NCBI GenBank assembly: GCA_964019425.1
Contig: OZ025805.1
Span: forward strand, 968,001-1,032,000
Length of the DNA: 64,000 nucleotides
From: Flectonema sp. DT1601
Lineage: Eukaryota > Euglenozoa > Diplonemea > Diplonemida > Diplonemidae
Direction of reading: 5' to 3'
Positions within the stretch are counted from its first letter, which is position 1, and each line of letters starts with the position of its first letter. A program made the position numbers and the translations under genes. Under the pieces are notes generated by a model. That model was not told the origin of the DNA and searched no databases. It saw nothing but the letters and a program-made list of their open reading frames with translations. Of this stretch, positions 1 through 9,876 are shown piece after piece.

Positions 1-483
1 AGAACTATTGATCGGATCCCTACTCGTGCGGAATTAACGCAGTATGAGAAACGATTTCATGAACTTTACGAACAAGTTGCTTGGAAATTTGAAGAGACCA
101 AACAAAACTACAATCGCTACAACGTGTTAACTGAAACAGCTGGATATTTGTCTAAAGAAACTGAACTTATGAAATCTCTTGAGTCTCAGATACAAGAAGT
201 AATGGGAGCATCAAAAGATAATGACATGAAGGAAGCACTGGCTGACGGTATAAATGAAATCGTTGCAAAGATTGAAATTAACAACAAACGAGTCGATGAA
301 GAAATCGATTCAAGCAAATCAAAATACCTCTCAAAGGAAGAGGAATACTCTTCTCTCATTGCTGTACAACGTTCATACCTCCAGGGTGTTAAAGAGCTTA
401 AGGAAGCGTTTTCTAAAAATGAACAACTTCAAGCAAAACATGAAAGTATGACTGCTGCCATAGCAGATGCGAAGAACGGATAG
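1..483 (+). CDS. CCDC93: CCDC93 C-terminal part (Commander/CCC complex), partial
   Basis: The reading frame is open from base 1 and ends at the stop at 481-483, so only the last 160 residues are present; the gene starts upstream of the window. The sequence begins R-T-I-D-R-I-P-T-R-A-E-L and continues with QYEKRFHELY, ETKQNYNRYN and a long charged coiled coil. This closely follows the C-terminal coiled coil of CCDC93 as I remember it (DRIPxRAELxQYxKRFxELY, then ETKQ). CCDC93 belongs to the CCC (COMMD-CCDC22-CCDC93) part of Commander, which works with WASH and Retriever in endosomal cargo recycling. The stop is followed by AT-rich intergenic DNA. Confidence 0.85.
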   Translation, partial: RTIDRIPTRAELTQYEKRFHELYEQVAWKFEETKQNYNRYNVLTETAGYLSKETELMKSLESQIQEVMGASKDNDMKEALADGINEIVAKIEINNKRVDEEIDSSKSKYLSKEEEYSSLIAVQRSYLQGVKELKEAFSKNEQLQAKHESMTAAIADAKNG

Positions 484-880
484 AAAGGACAAAACAGTCA
501 GTTTGAGTATTCGACCGAATTTATGTACAATACGGGAAGACGACCAGTTTGACTTTTTTTTTTAATGTTGATTTTGTTAATTTTTGAGTCGAGGGGGGAA
601 AAAAAAAATAACGAAAAAAAAAAAAAAAAAAAGACGACAGAAAGTAATACTATCGTCCACCATGTAGCGATGTGCATTCCAGTCCGTGTGTCTCAGTTCC
701 TTGCGCTAGCATATAATGGGGAGGAGAACAAATTTTTCCATTTTTTTTTTTTTTTTTTTTTTTTTTCCCCTATTCTGTTGTCTTCTCTTTTATTATGCGT
801 CGGAATGTCTGAGTGATGTGTTCTTGTGATTATTCATAATCGTGTGGATATTGATTAAAGAGAAAAAAAAAAAAAAGAAA

Positions 881-911
<31 letters not shown>

Positions 912-1118
912 ATTAAAAACCTCACGTGTGTGAGGAAGGCAATGTTTCGTTATGCAGGTAAGTATAAAACACACTATTTCAGCAAAAAAAAAATGAATTA
1001 TTTTTATTTTACAGGTTGAAAAAAAAGTTATCTCTTTTGTTTTGATACCAAGTAAGGAGGTATAGTCGAAAGCCTTATAACTGATTTCTTCTATCAGAAG
1101 GAAGTGACACAAAACAAC
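484..1118. other. Intergenic gap with A and T homopolymers
   Basis: No gene is visible. The stretch holds several long homopolymers: T at about 741-766, A at about 615-632, and A/G-interrupted A near 860-904. The end contains a pyrimidine tract and AG (gatttcttctatcag at about 1083-1097), a likely splice acceptor for the next gene. Confidence 0.6.
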
Positions 1119-1370
1119 ATGTCATCAACAGGATCTGGTGCAGCAGGAAGCGATCCCATGCCACTAAAACATATGATAACAGTGTTCGGAGTTGATAGTT
1201 GTAAAAATACAGTATCTGAGAAGCAAGCATTATCAAAAAAGAAAGTCGATTGGGGGTTTGTCGATTGCAATAAAGATCCAAAGCAATGTGCTCGTTTTGG
1301 AGCTTCTGTTGTTCACCCGGTGACTGTAGTAGTCGGTTGGGACAAGGGATTGTTTAAGGGAATCCCATAA
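1119..1370 (+). CDS. Small thioredoxin-fold protein with a single active-site-like Cys
   Basis: An 83-residue protein starting at ATG 1119, the first ATG after the acceptor-like AG at 1097. After a Ser/Gly/Ala-rich leader it reads ITVFGVDSCKNT, then VDWGFVDCNKDP, then SVVHPVTVVVG. This pattern matches the thioredoxin/glutaredoxin fold: a first beta strand, a Cys at the N-end of helix 1 with CxxT instead of CxxC, a second strand, and a cis-Pro before the third strand. A monothiol glutaredoxin-like or structural role is possible. It is shorter than typical glutaredoxins and the usual C-terminal Gly-Gly is not evident. Function is otherwise unassigned. Confidence 0.6.
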   Translation: MSSTGSGAAGSDPMPLKHMITVFGVDSCKNTVSEKQALSKKKVDWGFVDCNKDPKQCARFGASVVHPVTVVVGWDKGLFKGIP

Positions 1371-1813
1371 AAAAAAATATAAATAACCCAAATTCTGATT
1401 GGTGTGTTTACAACGTGTCGATACTCCTCTTTTTGTGTGATTTTTTTTAATTTTTTTTATCGTTTTTTTAATTACACCGAAACGGATACCTTTCCCTACA
1501 CGCACGGTTTTCTTTTTTTTTTCAAAGAGAAGGTAAAACCTTCTAGTCTTCTAAAAAAAGTAAAAAAAAACCGACCCTAACTACAATTACCAAACACCAG
1601 ATAACCAACACACATAAATATGAATTCATTCCCTGACAACTGAAGGAAGCGTTTTTGAGTACTCTAATTGAGTGTTGTTAACTTTATTATAAACGAACTT
1701 TTGCGTTCGATTGAATTTTCCCACCCCTCTCTTCCCCTTCTTTTGACTGATAACCATTAATACTAACTTTATTATAATTCATTTATATTCAGGTTGGGTT
1801 TTAATATTATCAA
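1371..1813. other. Intergenic gap
   Basis: AT-rich DNA with short A and T runs and no coding signal. A pyrimidine-rich stretch ending in AG (attcatttatattcag, about 1777-1792) sits just before the next start codon. Confidence 0.5.
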
Positions 1814-2824
1814 ATGATTCCAGCTGACCAGTTCTACACAGCGCTCCCTGGAATGTTACCTATGGGAAGCACCGCTGTATTGGTTGAAGTACAGAGGGCA
1901 GATGAAAAACGAAAGCAAATGGAGGAAATGGTGAAGGAGAAGGATAGAGAAGTGGAAGGCAGGAAGAAAAGTCAACGAGAATGTTTGACGAAGTTGGATG
2001 CTTTGAAAATTACAGTTGACGGTAATGTTAAGAGAGAACAAGAAGCCTTATCAAAAGTTGATGAGATAAAAACTGCTACAACTTCTCTAATGAACACACT
2101 CGATGACTTAACAAGACAGACCAACTCATCTGAAGCGCGCAGACACGGAATTCTATCAAAAGTAGAAAGAGCTGCTCGAGAAACAAAAGAAGCCCAAGAG
2201 CGTGAGCGACAGGCACGTGAAGAACTCCTTAAAGAAGAATCATCTCTTCAGATACTTCGTTCTAAAGTTATAAATATCAGACAAGACGCATCTCAAAGAC
2301 AACGTTGGCAAGACACTGCGGAAATTGAACTTGAAAGAGCGAAAGCAGAAGTCGCAAAAAGTATTCTTCTTCACAGCGAACAACTAAAAAATCTTCAAGA
2401 AGCTGAAAACGAAGCAACCAAAACTGAACAAGACAGAGAACGTTGTTCACAAGACTTGGACGAAGTTAAGAGATCACAAGCTGTGATTAGAATGAACCTT
2501 ATTGGATCTCAGAAACATGATGTGAAACAACTAACAGATTCTGTCTTAAGTAGTTGTACTGCTGCTCGGAGTGGTATCGCAGGAATTGCAATTGGTACCC
2601 ACAAAGAAAGAGCTGAAGAGATTCTAAACAATTCTCGTCTCGACTCTTCTCTGCTCGAACTGAAGGCCGACTCAACTGAACAGATGCGACGAATTGCTGC
2701 TGACCGTTTGGACACACTCCGCAGGACTATTGATTTCACATATTCTTATGAACCGAGTTCTGCTATTCCTATACCAACAGCAGTACCTGCAGCAGCTCAA
2801 CACAAAGTATTATCTCTAGGGTAA
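1814..2824 (+). CDS. Coiled-coil protein of unknown function
   Basis: A 336-residue protein with ATG at 1814, 21 nt after an acceptor-like AG. Roughly residues 25-290 are a nearly uninterrupted, highly charged coiled coil rich in Glu, Lys, Arg and Gln. It is flanked by a short hydrophobic N-terminus (DQFYTALPGMLPMGSTAV) and a Pro/Ala-rich tail (SSAIPIPTAVPAAAQ). I do not recognise the family. A cytoskeletal or flagellar structural role would fit but is only inference. No membrane segment or targeting signal is evident. Confidence 0.75.
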   Translation: MIPADQFYTALPGMLPMGSTAVLVEVQRADEKRKQMEEMVKEKDREVEGRKKSQRECLTKLDALKITVDGNVKREQEALSKVDEIKTATTSLMNTLDDLTRQTNSSEARRHGILSKVERAARETKEAQERERQAREELLKEESSLQILRSKVINIRQDASQRQRWQDTAEIELERAKAEVAKSILLHSEQLKNLQEAENEATKTEQDRERCSQDLDEVKRSQAVIRMNLIGSQKHDVKQLTDSVLSSCTAARSGIAGIAIGTHKERAEEILNNSRLDSSLLELKADSTEQMRRIAADRLDTLRRTIDFTYSYEPSSAIPIPTAVPAAAQHKVLSLG

Positions 2825-3246
2825 TGAACTGACAACAAAGAGAGATGTCATTCTCTAATGATGTGCTCTACACTGAAAGGCGTGTTCTTTTCTTGTTTAA
2901 GTAATCTCTTGTAACAACTTTCCAAACAAAGAAAACTTCTTTTTACTTGTAGAAACTGTTTTATTGTGAAAAAATAGACCTGTCTGTAACTGTGCGTCTC
3001 GCACTATTTTTGTATTGTAGTAACTTGTACTGCTATGGGTATCGTGTTGTATCTTTTTTTTTGTATTTTTTTTTTTTTCTGTTCTTTTTGTGTGTAGATC
3101 TTTGCAGATAGCAAGGAAAAAAAAAACACAAGAAAAAAAAAAGCAAAGAAACAAAGGCATATCCCTTTCTGTATCGTACACTTTTTTTGTTGACGAATGT
3201 TACTTTAACTAATATTGTGTTTATTTTTTCTAAAGTAAGGAACCAC
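2825..3246. other. Intergenic gap with acceptor-like end
   Basis: AT-rich DNA with T and A homopolymers at 3052-3080 and 3118-3143. A pyrimidine-rich run ending AAG or AG at about 3224-3238 precedes the next ATG. No gene is seen on either strand. Confidence 0.5.
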
Positions 3247-5358
3247 ATGGATGTTCAAGGTGGGCACCCCGATGTACTGCGTGGCGCGGCTGCGGCTGCA
3301 GAGGCGGCAGGACTACTAGCGCTGGGTGATGCAGAAGGGGCTGTCAGTGCATTAAAAGCTGCTGCACGAGCGACGCAGGACGCTCAAGACACGAATGGAA
3401 TAAATAAAGAACAACACTCTGAATTAATTAATAGCAACAAACGACTATTAGAATTAGCTGAGAGAGCTCTCCTGGAACAAAGTCCTCAATATTGTGACGC
3501 CTCTACTCAAACTGATGATCAAAACTTTGACGTAGAACAGGTCGATCAATTTAATATTTCAAACACATCTTTTCATCAACAAAGTAACAAAGACGTTGCT
3601 CAAGAAGCATCTGCAGCCCTTCGACGTGTAGAAGATGAAAAGGAGTGGCTAACCGCACGTGTTAAAGAACTTGAAAACAAAGTTTCAGCAAGTGAAGCAC
3701 TTGACACTTGGGCATTAGAATCAAAATTATCTGGCACTGCATCAACACAGGAATCACAAGCAGTGGCAATGCTACAAACACAACTTGATACTTTGAAATC
3801 TGAAATGGAAACACACATTGAACAGCGTCAGAGAGCATCCAGTGAAAAGAAAGGAATGGAAGAAAAAATTCAAACTCTTGAAACAGAATTGACTGCTAAA
3901 GATACAAAGCAACAAGTACCTAGAATTGATCTCGGGAAATTAAATGTTGCTAATCAAAATGGATCGAAAAGATTGGAAACTGTGAGTTTGCCTTCGAGAT
4001 CGTTGCCGTCATCTCCGCTGTCTTCGCCTAGAAAAAAGCAAGGTGGGCTTTTGAGGGCTTTTCGAAACAGGAAGAATACCACCATCGTACATGAGCCAGC
4101 TCCTCTACCTCCACCCGCACCGCTTACGGCGAGAGTGCTACAAGAAGACGACGACCTACTCACGTTGGGTAGTCCGGCAATTTCACCGACATCGCCAACC
4201 TTTGGGCAAGATAATGATCTGCCTTCAACAATTACTGATTTATTCAGTGATTTTCCGTCATCAATAAATTCACATTTCAGCTCCATCTCAACTCTAACAT
4301 CCTCTGGAAAAGTACTCCAAACAACAACAATACAAGGTTCACTAGAGATGGTGTGTGATACCATGTTAAGTGATACTTTTTGTTCACAATATCACTGTGC
4401 TCATGGTGAATACACTAAAGGTAATGGCAATGAATTAGGATGCAAGTATAGCAAGTGGCAATCACATGCAGTCCATCCAAAAAATGCTGGACATCGAACG
4501 TTAGACTGCACAACTATAGTACAGGCACCGTGGTCTCAACATACACAGTTTATTGAAAGGCAGCGATATTGTAAGACAACAAAGAAAGTTATTCTTCAAG
4601 TGTCATCTATGACTCCAGGAGTTATGTGCGGAGAATGTTTTCGTTGTGAAGTTGCAGTGGTGTTAACAAGCAATAAAGATAATGTAACTGCTACTGTCAC
4701 TGGATATGTTCACTTCATGAAATCACCTTTCATGGGATTGAAATCTAAAATAACATCGACAGCAACATCAGAACTTAAGGATTCATTTCAATTATTTCTA
4801 ACGATGCTTGCTAGTAAGATGAGTAGTCCTACGACGCCAAGTCGACTACCGAAATTTGACACTAAGGATAATCCGACAAAAACATTCAAATCTGAAGCAC
4901 CCATTATCACCACCGACAGCAGCAATCTATCGAGTGAGTCGGTTGAAAGTGATAACAGTTTTGTATTCGCATCGGGGATCGTATATTTATTTGCTTCGTG
5001 TATGTTGTCTGGGATATGTCATCGCATTGCTGTTGTTACTTCTGAAGCGACGGCAAATTTTCAAAATTCAGCGTCTGCAGCTAAGTGTTTAGCCTCATCA
5101 GCGCAAGCTTCTTTCTTGTCAGATATTCCTTTACCGATTGTTGAATGTGATGTTGATGTTGCTTCTTCAATTTTGTCTTCTGTCTTGGACTCTGGTCCTG
5201 AAGTATTCCGTGCTTTGCAACCTCTTCAAAGTCAACTGTTCTTTGTTATGTCTTCTTTGTATAACGTGGCTTATGTTGTTTGTATTATTTTATCACTTAT
5301 TACATTGTTCTTGTTGGTTCATATTTACAATAATCCAAGACGAATTGCTTCGGGGTAG
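3247..5358 (+). CDS. VASt-domain membrane protein (Lam/Aster-like lipid transfer)
   Basis: A 703-residue protein from ATG 3247; the frame is open further upstream but has no ATG there and includes the likely acceptor. Residues about 5-80 form an Ala-rich helical bundle that resembles an MIT domain. A coiled coil (about 115-235) and a Ser/Pro-rich linker follow. Residues about 360-530 have the pattern of a VASt (StAR-like) sterol-binding domain, including CDTMLSD, TLDCTTIV and a YVHFMKSPFMGLKSKI stretch. The C-terminus has one hydrophobic segment near 575-595 and a strong one at 670-695. VASt proteins (GRAMD1/Aster, Ysp/Lam) are anchored in the ER and move sterol at contact sites. No GRAM domain is evident, which is unusual for that family. 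Confidence 0.65.
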   Translation: MDVQGGHPDVLRGAAAAAEAAGLLALGDAEGAVSALKAAARATQDAQDTNGINKEQHSELINSNKRLLELAERALLEQSPQYCDASTQTDDQNFDVEQVDQFNISNTSFHQQSNKDVAQEASAALRRVEDEKEWLTARVKELENKVSASEALDTWALESKLSGTASTQESQAVAMLQTQLDTLKSEMETHIEQRQRASSEKKGMEEKIQTLETELTAKDTKQQVPRIDLGKLNVANQNGSKRLETVSLPSRSLPSSPLSSPRKKQGGLLRAFRNRKNTTIVHEPAPLPPPAPLTARVLQEDDDLLTLGSPAISPTSPTFGQDNDLPSTITDLFSDFPSSINSHFSSISTLTSSGKVLQTTTIQGSLEMVCDTMLSDTFCSQYHCAHGEYTKGNGNELGCKYSKWQSHAVHPKNAGHRTLDCTTIVQAPWSQHTQFIERQRYCKTTKKVILQVSSMTPGVMCGECFRCEVAVVLTSNKDNVTATVTGYVHFMKSPFMGLKSKITSTATSELKDSFQLFLTMLASKMSSPTTPSRLPKFDTKDNPTKTFKSEAPIITTDSSNLSSESVESDNSFVFASGIVYLFASCMLSGICHRIAVVTSEATANFQNSASAAKCLASSAQASFLSDIPLPIVECDVDVASSILSSVLDSGPEVFRALQPLQSQLFFVMSSLYNVAYVVCIILSLITLFLLVHIYNNPRRIASG

Positions 5359-5979
5359 CTTATTTGTTATTATTTTTTTCTTTCTTTCACTTTGACAGCT
5401 ATTTCTTCATCGCTTCTTTTATTTGGGAAACGCCTCTGAATCTTTCACTGGTCAGTATGATTTTTCAATGTGTGGTGTTGTGTTAAAGAGTAACCTCCGA
5501 TACGATTGTTTATTTTTCTCATTAAAAAAAAAAAAATAACTAAAAATAATATTTTATTGAAAAAAGAAGATACGAGTTGCTCTCTCTTTATATATATAAA
5601 CAAAGAGTGCCTTCACGATACAAGACGAAACCAGGTACGGTGTTAGGTTTATCTGTTTGAAGGAAAACTAATTTGTAATCTTCCTCTTGTACTACCCTTG
5701 TCGACGTATACCATCTCGAAGGGGTCTCTCCCCATCAGTAACCTGTTCATGTTGCCTGTTTGTCTGTTTATGTTGCTCGTTGGAATCACTCATTCAGCTG
5801 CATGTGCAGCGTCTTTTTTTGACCTTGTCTGAAAAATAATACTTATTCTTGTTGAAATCAATCTTTTTCCCATCTTTTGTTGTTGTATGTTATGATGTTA
5901 ATATTCTTTATGTTATTTTATTTTATTTTATTTTATTTTTTTTTTTTTGTGTTGCATCCGCTGTGCTGTCTCTTTGTCA

Positions 5980-6013
<34 letters not shown>

Positions 6014-7039
6014 GGTAAATTTATATATTTTAATGAGAAGTTTTTTTCAAATTGTAGATCTCACATTACTTCTGATTCGACGTGCTTCGTATTTAAATCT
6101 AGACACTTGCACGAATGGATGAATGAGATGTTCTAAAATTTAATGAAACTCCTTCCGAGGGATGAAGTCTCTGTTTTGTTTCGCTCTATATAACATGATC
6201 TATCAGTCTCTCGTTTATTAATAAAATGGTGAGTCTGTTGGTGTTCTTAAACCAGATCTTGCCTTGCTAGCTAATCATTATGATTGAGTTTGTTTGTTTG
6301 TTTGTTTGTCTGCTGTTTCCGTTTCTTTTTAAATAATCTTCTTATTACCATTTCCTTCGATGTACAGCATGCGAAGTCTTCACAGAATGTTACAACAACT
6401 CAGTCTCACTGGATTTACTTTCCCGTGGGATCGAAGACTTTCACAAACGTGCACCAATACAGAACTTTGCCCTCGTGCACATATGTATCCTACACAGTCT
6501 GCAGAACCAGGGCCTGAGCAAGCTCACCCATCTCGAGTGCAATAAAATAGTTACTCTCTTTTTGTTGGATAGCCATTTACTTCTGGTTAATTCCAATTCA
6601 CTGTCTGAGGGTCTCACGGTTGTGTCCCGTTTCCTTTTGTATCTTCGAAAAAATAGAATAAATTAATATTCCAATTTATGTTTTGGCAATGTTATAAAAT
6701 TCCCGTGTAAGATTACATTCTTCGTTATTATTATTTTAATCCTTGCTCCCTGTGGGCTGGAGATTTGAACGAGATTCTACGTCGCTTTGTGAGCGCATTA
6801 TTTGTTTTGTCATTTTTTTTTATGGTTGGTGAGTGAATCCGTCCCTATCTTTTTTGTTTTATTTTTTTGTATGCTTATCGCAGTTTTGCAAACCTGCAAA
6901 AAAAAAAGTGATTCATGTCATTAGATTTCAGAAATTATATCTCATTCTACATAAACAGGTCCTCGAGTTCAGTCTCTCTCTCCAACAGAAGGTGTGAGAT
7001 TGAGTTAGATAGTTTTATGATAAGTCTCGTTTTGTTTTA
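5359..7039. other. 1.7 kb gap, mostly without a recognisable gene
   Basis: AT-rich DNA with a TTTTA-rich tract (about 5918-5949), a 29-base A run (about 5983-6011) and a TTTG repeat (about 6286-6308). The only coding signal is the weak small gene at 6226-6517. A small hairpin (GCAG/CTGC) lies near 6881-6898. No repeat copies from the other gaps were found here. Confidence 0.5.
6226..6517 (+). CDS. Possible small spliced gene, two overlapping frames open
   Basis: Weak call. An ATG at 6226-6228 is followed directly by a donor-like gtgagt. A pyrimidine-rich tract ending in tacag lies at 6367, giving a 139-nt intron and a 50-residue product beginning MHAKSSQNV and ending VCRTRA. Alternatively, an ATG at 6369 immediately after the same AG opens another frame to 6545 (58 residues, MRSLHRMLQQ..., with an Arg-rich amphipathic start like a mitochondrial presequence). 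I recognise neither product. At most one is likely to be real. Confidence 0.25.
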
Positions 7040-7390
7040 ATGTTACGTTCCAATGATAGGAAACATTCAAATCAAATGGATGATGTTATGAAAAAGTTTG
7101 TAACCCTAAAATCTGCCTCTCCACAAGAAATGTATGAATTTCTGAGCGAGAATCCAGACTTTGTGACAGCTGCTCAAGTTGACATCGTTGATGCAAAAAT
7201 AACTGCCATGCGAAATGCCAATGACAAGAATGCCACTAGCTTGACGGCTAAAAATGTCATCCTGCAATACGCGGTTCAGGAGGGGATTGAAATATTTTTT
7301 GACTCACTGTGCTCCAACCCACCAAATGAAATCTGCTTGCGATTTCAGGCAACGATGAAGCAAAAAATGTCTTGTAGTCACTCACACTAA
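7040..7390 (+). CDS. Small helical protein of unknown function
   Basis: A 116-residue protein starting at ATG 7040; a second in-frame ATG (MDDVMKKF, residue 13) is a possible start. The sequence is predicted by eye to be all-helical, with charged and hydrophobic residues alternating (SPQEMYEFLSENPDFV, AQVDIVDAKITAMRN) and a His-containing tail (CSHSH). No signal peptide or membrane segment is visible. I do not recognise the family. Confidence 0.6.
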   Translation: MLRSNDRKHSNQMDDVMKKFVTLKSASPQEMYEFLSENPDFVTAAQVDIVDAKITAMRNANDKNATSLTAKNVILQYAVQEGIEIFFDSLCSNPPNEICLRFQATMKQKMSCSHSH

Positions 7391-7599
7391 CAATATAATT
7401 AGCAGGTTTTTTACTAATTGTTTTTTTTTTTTTTTCTTTTTTTTTTTCTTCAATTTTCAATGTTATTCTTATTTTAGTTATGTCGCTCGTATATTTTATT
7501 CGCTGATTTTTTGTGACACGTACGTATGATACAAATTACTTAACATATTTTTTATTCAAAACAAACAAACAAAAGAAGTTGAACGCCCCTCTTAATAAA

Positions 7600-8061
7600 A
7601 TGGCGCAGAATGAGATGGACCAATTAGCAACAGTGTATGAGGGAGAATCATTCTATAGCACATTGAGAACAAAGTGTTGGGTATGTAATTTAATTCCCTG
7701 ACACAAAAAATATATAACAAACCTCCCCAAAAAAAAAAAAAAAAAAAAATAGGACACCTGCATCCACGCAAGCTTTGACATGGATACAGCGGTGGCTGCT
7801 ACTTATAAAAAAGGAAGGTGTGTTGTGCAGTCGATTTTTTTTTTTTTTTTTTTTTTAAATGTAAAATTGTTACAAAACTTATCAAAAACAACAACAAACA
7901 GAGATCGTCTCGTACCATACGACGCATGTCTGAGGAGGTGTATGGGAAGAATGAATTCATCTCATGATGAAATAAGTGAAGATTTCATGAAACAAATTGA
8001 ACTTATGGCTGCAAAACAAAAGGAAATGGAAGCCATGCAAGGTCCACCAGGTATGATGTAA
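7600..8061 (+). CDS. Small TIM-like intermembrane-space chaperone, 3 exons
   Basis: Exons are 7600-7680, 7753-7817 and 7902-8061, with GT-AG introns of 72 and 84 nt; the joined product has 101 residues. It carries twin CX3C motifs: CWDTC, formed across the first junction, and CLRRC, in exon 3 after the second junction. Both are followed by helices, the second by MGRMNSSHDEISEDF. Small TIM proteins (Tim8/9/10/13) use twin CX3C disulfides, are imported by the Mia40 pathway and escort hydrophobic precursors across the intermembrane space. The linker between the motifs is 27 residues, longer than the usual 11-16. Intron 2 has a long T tract and intron 1 a long A tract. Confidence 0.75.
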
Positions 8062-8406
8062 ACACGACTGTAGTACTCTCGGAATTCATTCTTACCATCC
8101 TGAGTAGATGGTGATCTGGTTTACTAACACTGACTGCAGTGTAGGAGAGGTCTCTGAAAGCATCAAAGCCTGACCCGTTACATATTATTACTTTATATAT
8201 ATCTGTTGATATTTAAAGTGAGGGATGATTGTTGTCCCTCCTCCTCCTCCTCCCCTCCGTCTGTTATGTTATCATCAAGGATACATTGTCGTTGGATTTG
8301 TTATCTCACTAAAGAAAATACAAGTTTGATAAAATCAATTACTTTTTAACTTAATATTTTTTTCAACCCCCTCCCACCCCTCTCAAAGGTTATATTATCT
8401 CATAGT
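8062..8406. other. Intergenic gap with pyrimidine-rich end
   Basis: No gene is seen. The last 60 bases are strongly pyrimidine-rich (cccctcccacccctctcaaag, ending about 8389). This is a good acceptor-like sequence 17 nt before the next start codon. Confidence 0.5.
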
Positions 8407-9876
8407 ATGAGTATTTCACAACATAATGAATCACCTGTTGGCGGTAAGACTGTTGTAGTCATAGGAGGAGGAATTTCTGGACTAGCAGCAGCATACGAGC
8501 TAGTAAAAGATAATAACAACATCAATGTGGTGGTGTTGGAGGGTTCTGGAAGATTTACTGGATGGTTGGAAACTACCAGAAAACCAAACGGAGATTTAAT
8601 CGAAGGAGGTCCCAGGTCATTCAGATCCGCGGCTGCCGGAGGGTACACTTTATCATTATGCGAAGAATTAGGTATTCTTGGTGAGCTTCAACCAGCTGAT
8701 AAGGCAGCTGCAAAGAAATTCGTTTTTCTCAACGGAAAAATGAACCAAGTAACCCTTTGGTTTGCAATAAAAACTGTGGGTATATTTAACTTGATTGGGG
8801 AGTTTTTTAATTTTGGAAAAAGACGTCAAATTCCGGAAGGTGATGAAACTGTAACTGAATTCTTCGTTCGTCGTTTTCAAACAGATCGAATCATTCCCCT
8901 CATCAGATGCATCGTCAGAGGTGTCTTTTCTGGAGATCCTGACACGTTAAGCGTAGCATCGGCATTCCCAATTTTTAAAGAGTTGGAACAGTCTTCTGGA
9001 TCTTTGATTTGGGGTGGGATTAAATCGCTTTTTTACATAGAAGTGTCCAAACCTGTGTACTCAAGATCACTTATAAGTGGTGCGGTACGAGAATTACAAA
9101 ACAACTCGACGATGTATAATTTTAAAAAGGGAATGCAGACATTACCAGATATACTCTCAGGAACGTTGAAGAAGAATCCAAGAGTCCAGCTTAGAATTAA
9201 TTCGTTAGTTGGAAAAATTAGAACTGACGGAAAGTCAACACTCAGCGTTGGTCTTGTTACTGGAGAAGACGTTAGTTGCGATGCGATCATTAGTACGGTC
9301 AGTCCTTATTATTTATCACCAATGATATCTTCACTGTCATCATGTGTTCCCAATAATATAGAAATAGCGAAGACTCCCAGGATATTATCTTCAATTCCAA
9401 TGAATGGATTGGTGTTGGTCACAATAAGTGGGCCGAGTAGTAGATTTGATATTCCTCAAAAGCTAAGAAGTTTCGGATTCTTAACACCTGAAGGACCGCT
9501 ACTAGGATGCACTTTTGACAGTTATGCGTTCCCTCACTCAGCAGCTCCGGGTAGGACTCGACTGACTTGTATGATTAAACAAGTCAACACGGATATCATT
9601 GAGTTGGCTCTCAAATCCTTAAAAGAGCTCGCAGACATTATCATTAATGATGATCCATCTGCTTCAGATTGTTGTTCTTATTTAGTACAACCTCGAGAAC
9701 GTTGCATTCCCCAGTACGTCGTTGACCATAAAAAGGCAATAACAACAATAAGATCTTCCCTCATTCAATATAACATTACCATGGCTGGTGTTGCTGTTAG
9801 AGGTCCTGGGGTAAACGACTGCTTGTTATCTGGTAAAAATGCTGCTGAAGAAATTAAAACACTGCTATCAGCATGA
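8407..9876 (+). CDS. Protoporphyrinogen oxidase-like FAD flavoprotein
   Basis: A 489-residue protein from ATG 8407. An N-terminal FAD-binding Rossmann motif (VVVIGGGISGLAAAYEL, about residues 15-31) is followed by VVVLEGSGRFTGW and EGGPRSF. The C-terminus has the FAD-contacting GVAVRGPGVNDCLLSGKNAAEE. Length and motif order fit oxygen-dependent protoporphyrinogen IX oxidase (HemY/PPOX), which carries out the penultimate step of heme synthesis; human PPOX is 477 residues. No mitochondrial presequence is obvious. Related monoamine-oxidase-fold desaturases share these motifs, so PPOX is likely but not certain. No other heme gene is in the window. Confidence 0.75.
   Translation: MSISQHNESPVGGKTVVVIGGGISGLAAAYELVKDNNNINVVVLEGSGRFTGWLETTRKPNGDLIEGGPRSFRSAAAGGYTLSLCEELGILGELQPADKAAAKKFVFLNGKMNQVTLWFAIKTVGIFNLIGEFFNFGKRRQIPEGDETVTEFFVRRFQTDRIIPLIRCIVRGVFSGDPDTLSVASAFPIFKELEQSSGSLIWGGIKSLFYIEVSKPVYSRSLISGAVRELQNNSTMYNFKKGMQTLPDILSGTLKKNPRVQLRINSLVGKIRTDGKSTLSVGLVTGEDVSCDAIISTVSPYYLSPMISSLSSCVPNNIEIAKTPRILSSIPMNGLVLVTISGPSSRFDIPQKLRSFGFLTPEGPLLGCTFDSYAFPHSAAPGRTRLTCMIKQVNTDIIELALKSLKELADIIINDDPSASDCCSYLVQPRERCIPQYVVDHKKAITTIRSSLIQYNITMAGVAVRGPGVNDCLLSGKNAAEEIKTLLSA

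Noticed and set aside
565-1112. Small open frames over the first gap
   Set aside because: They are made of Lys and Phe runs from homopolymers and lack any acceptor, domain or codon pattern.
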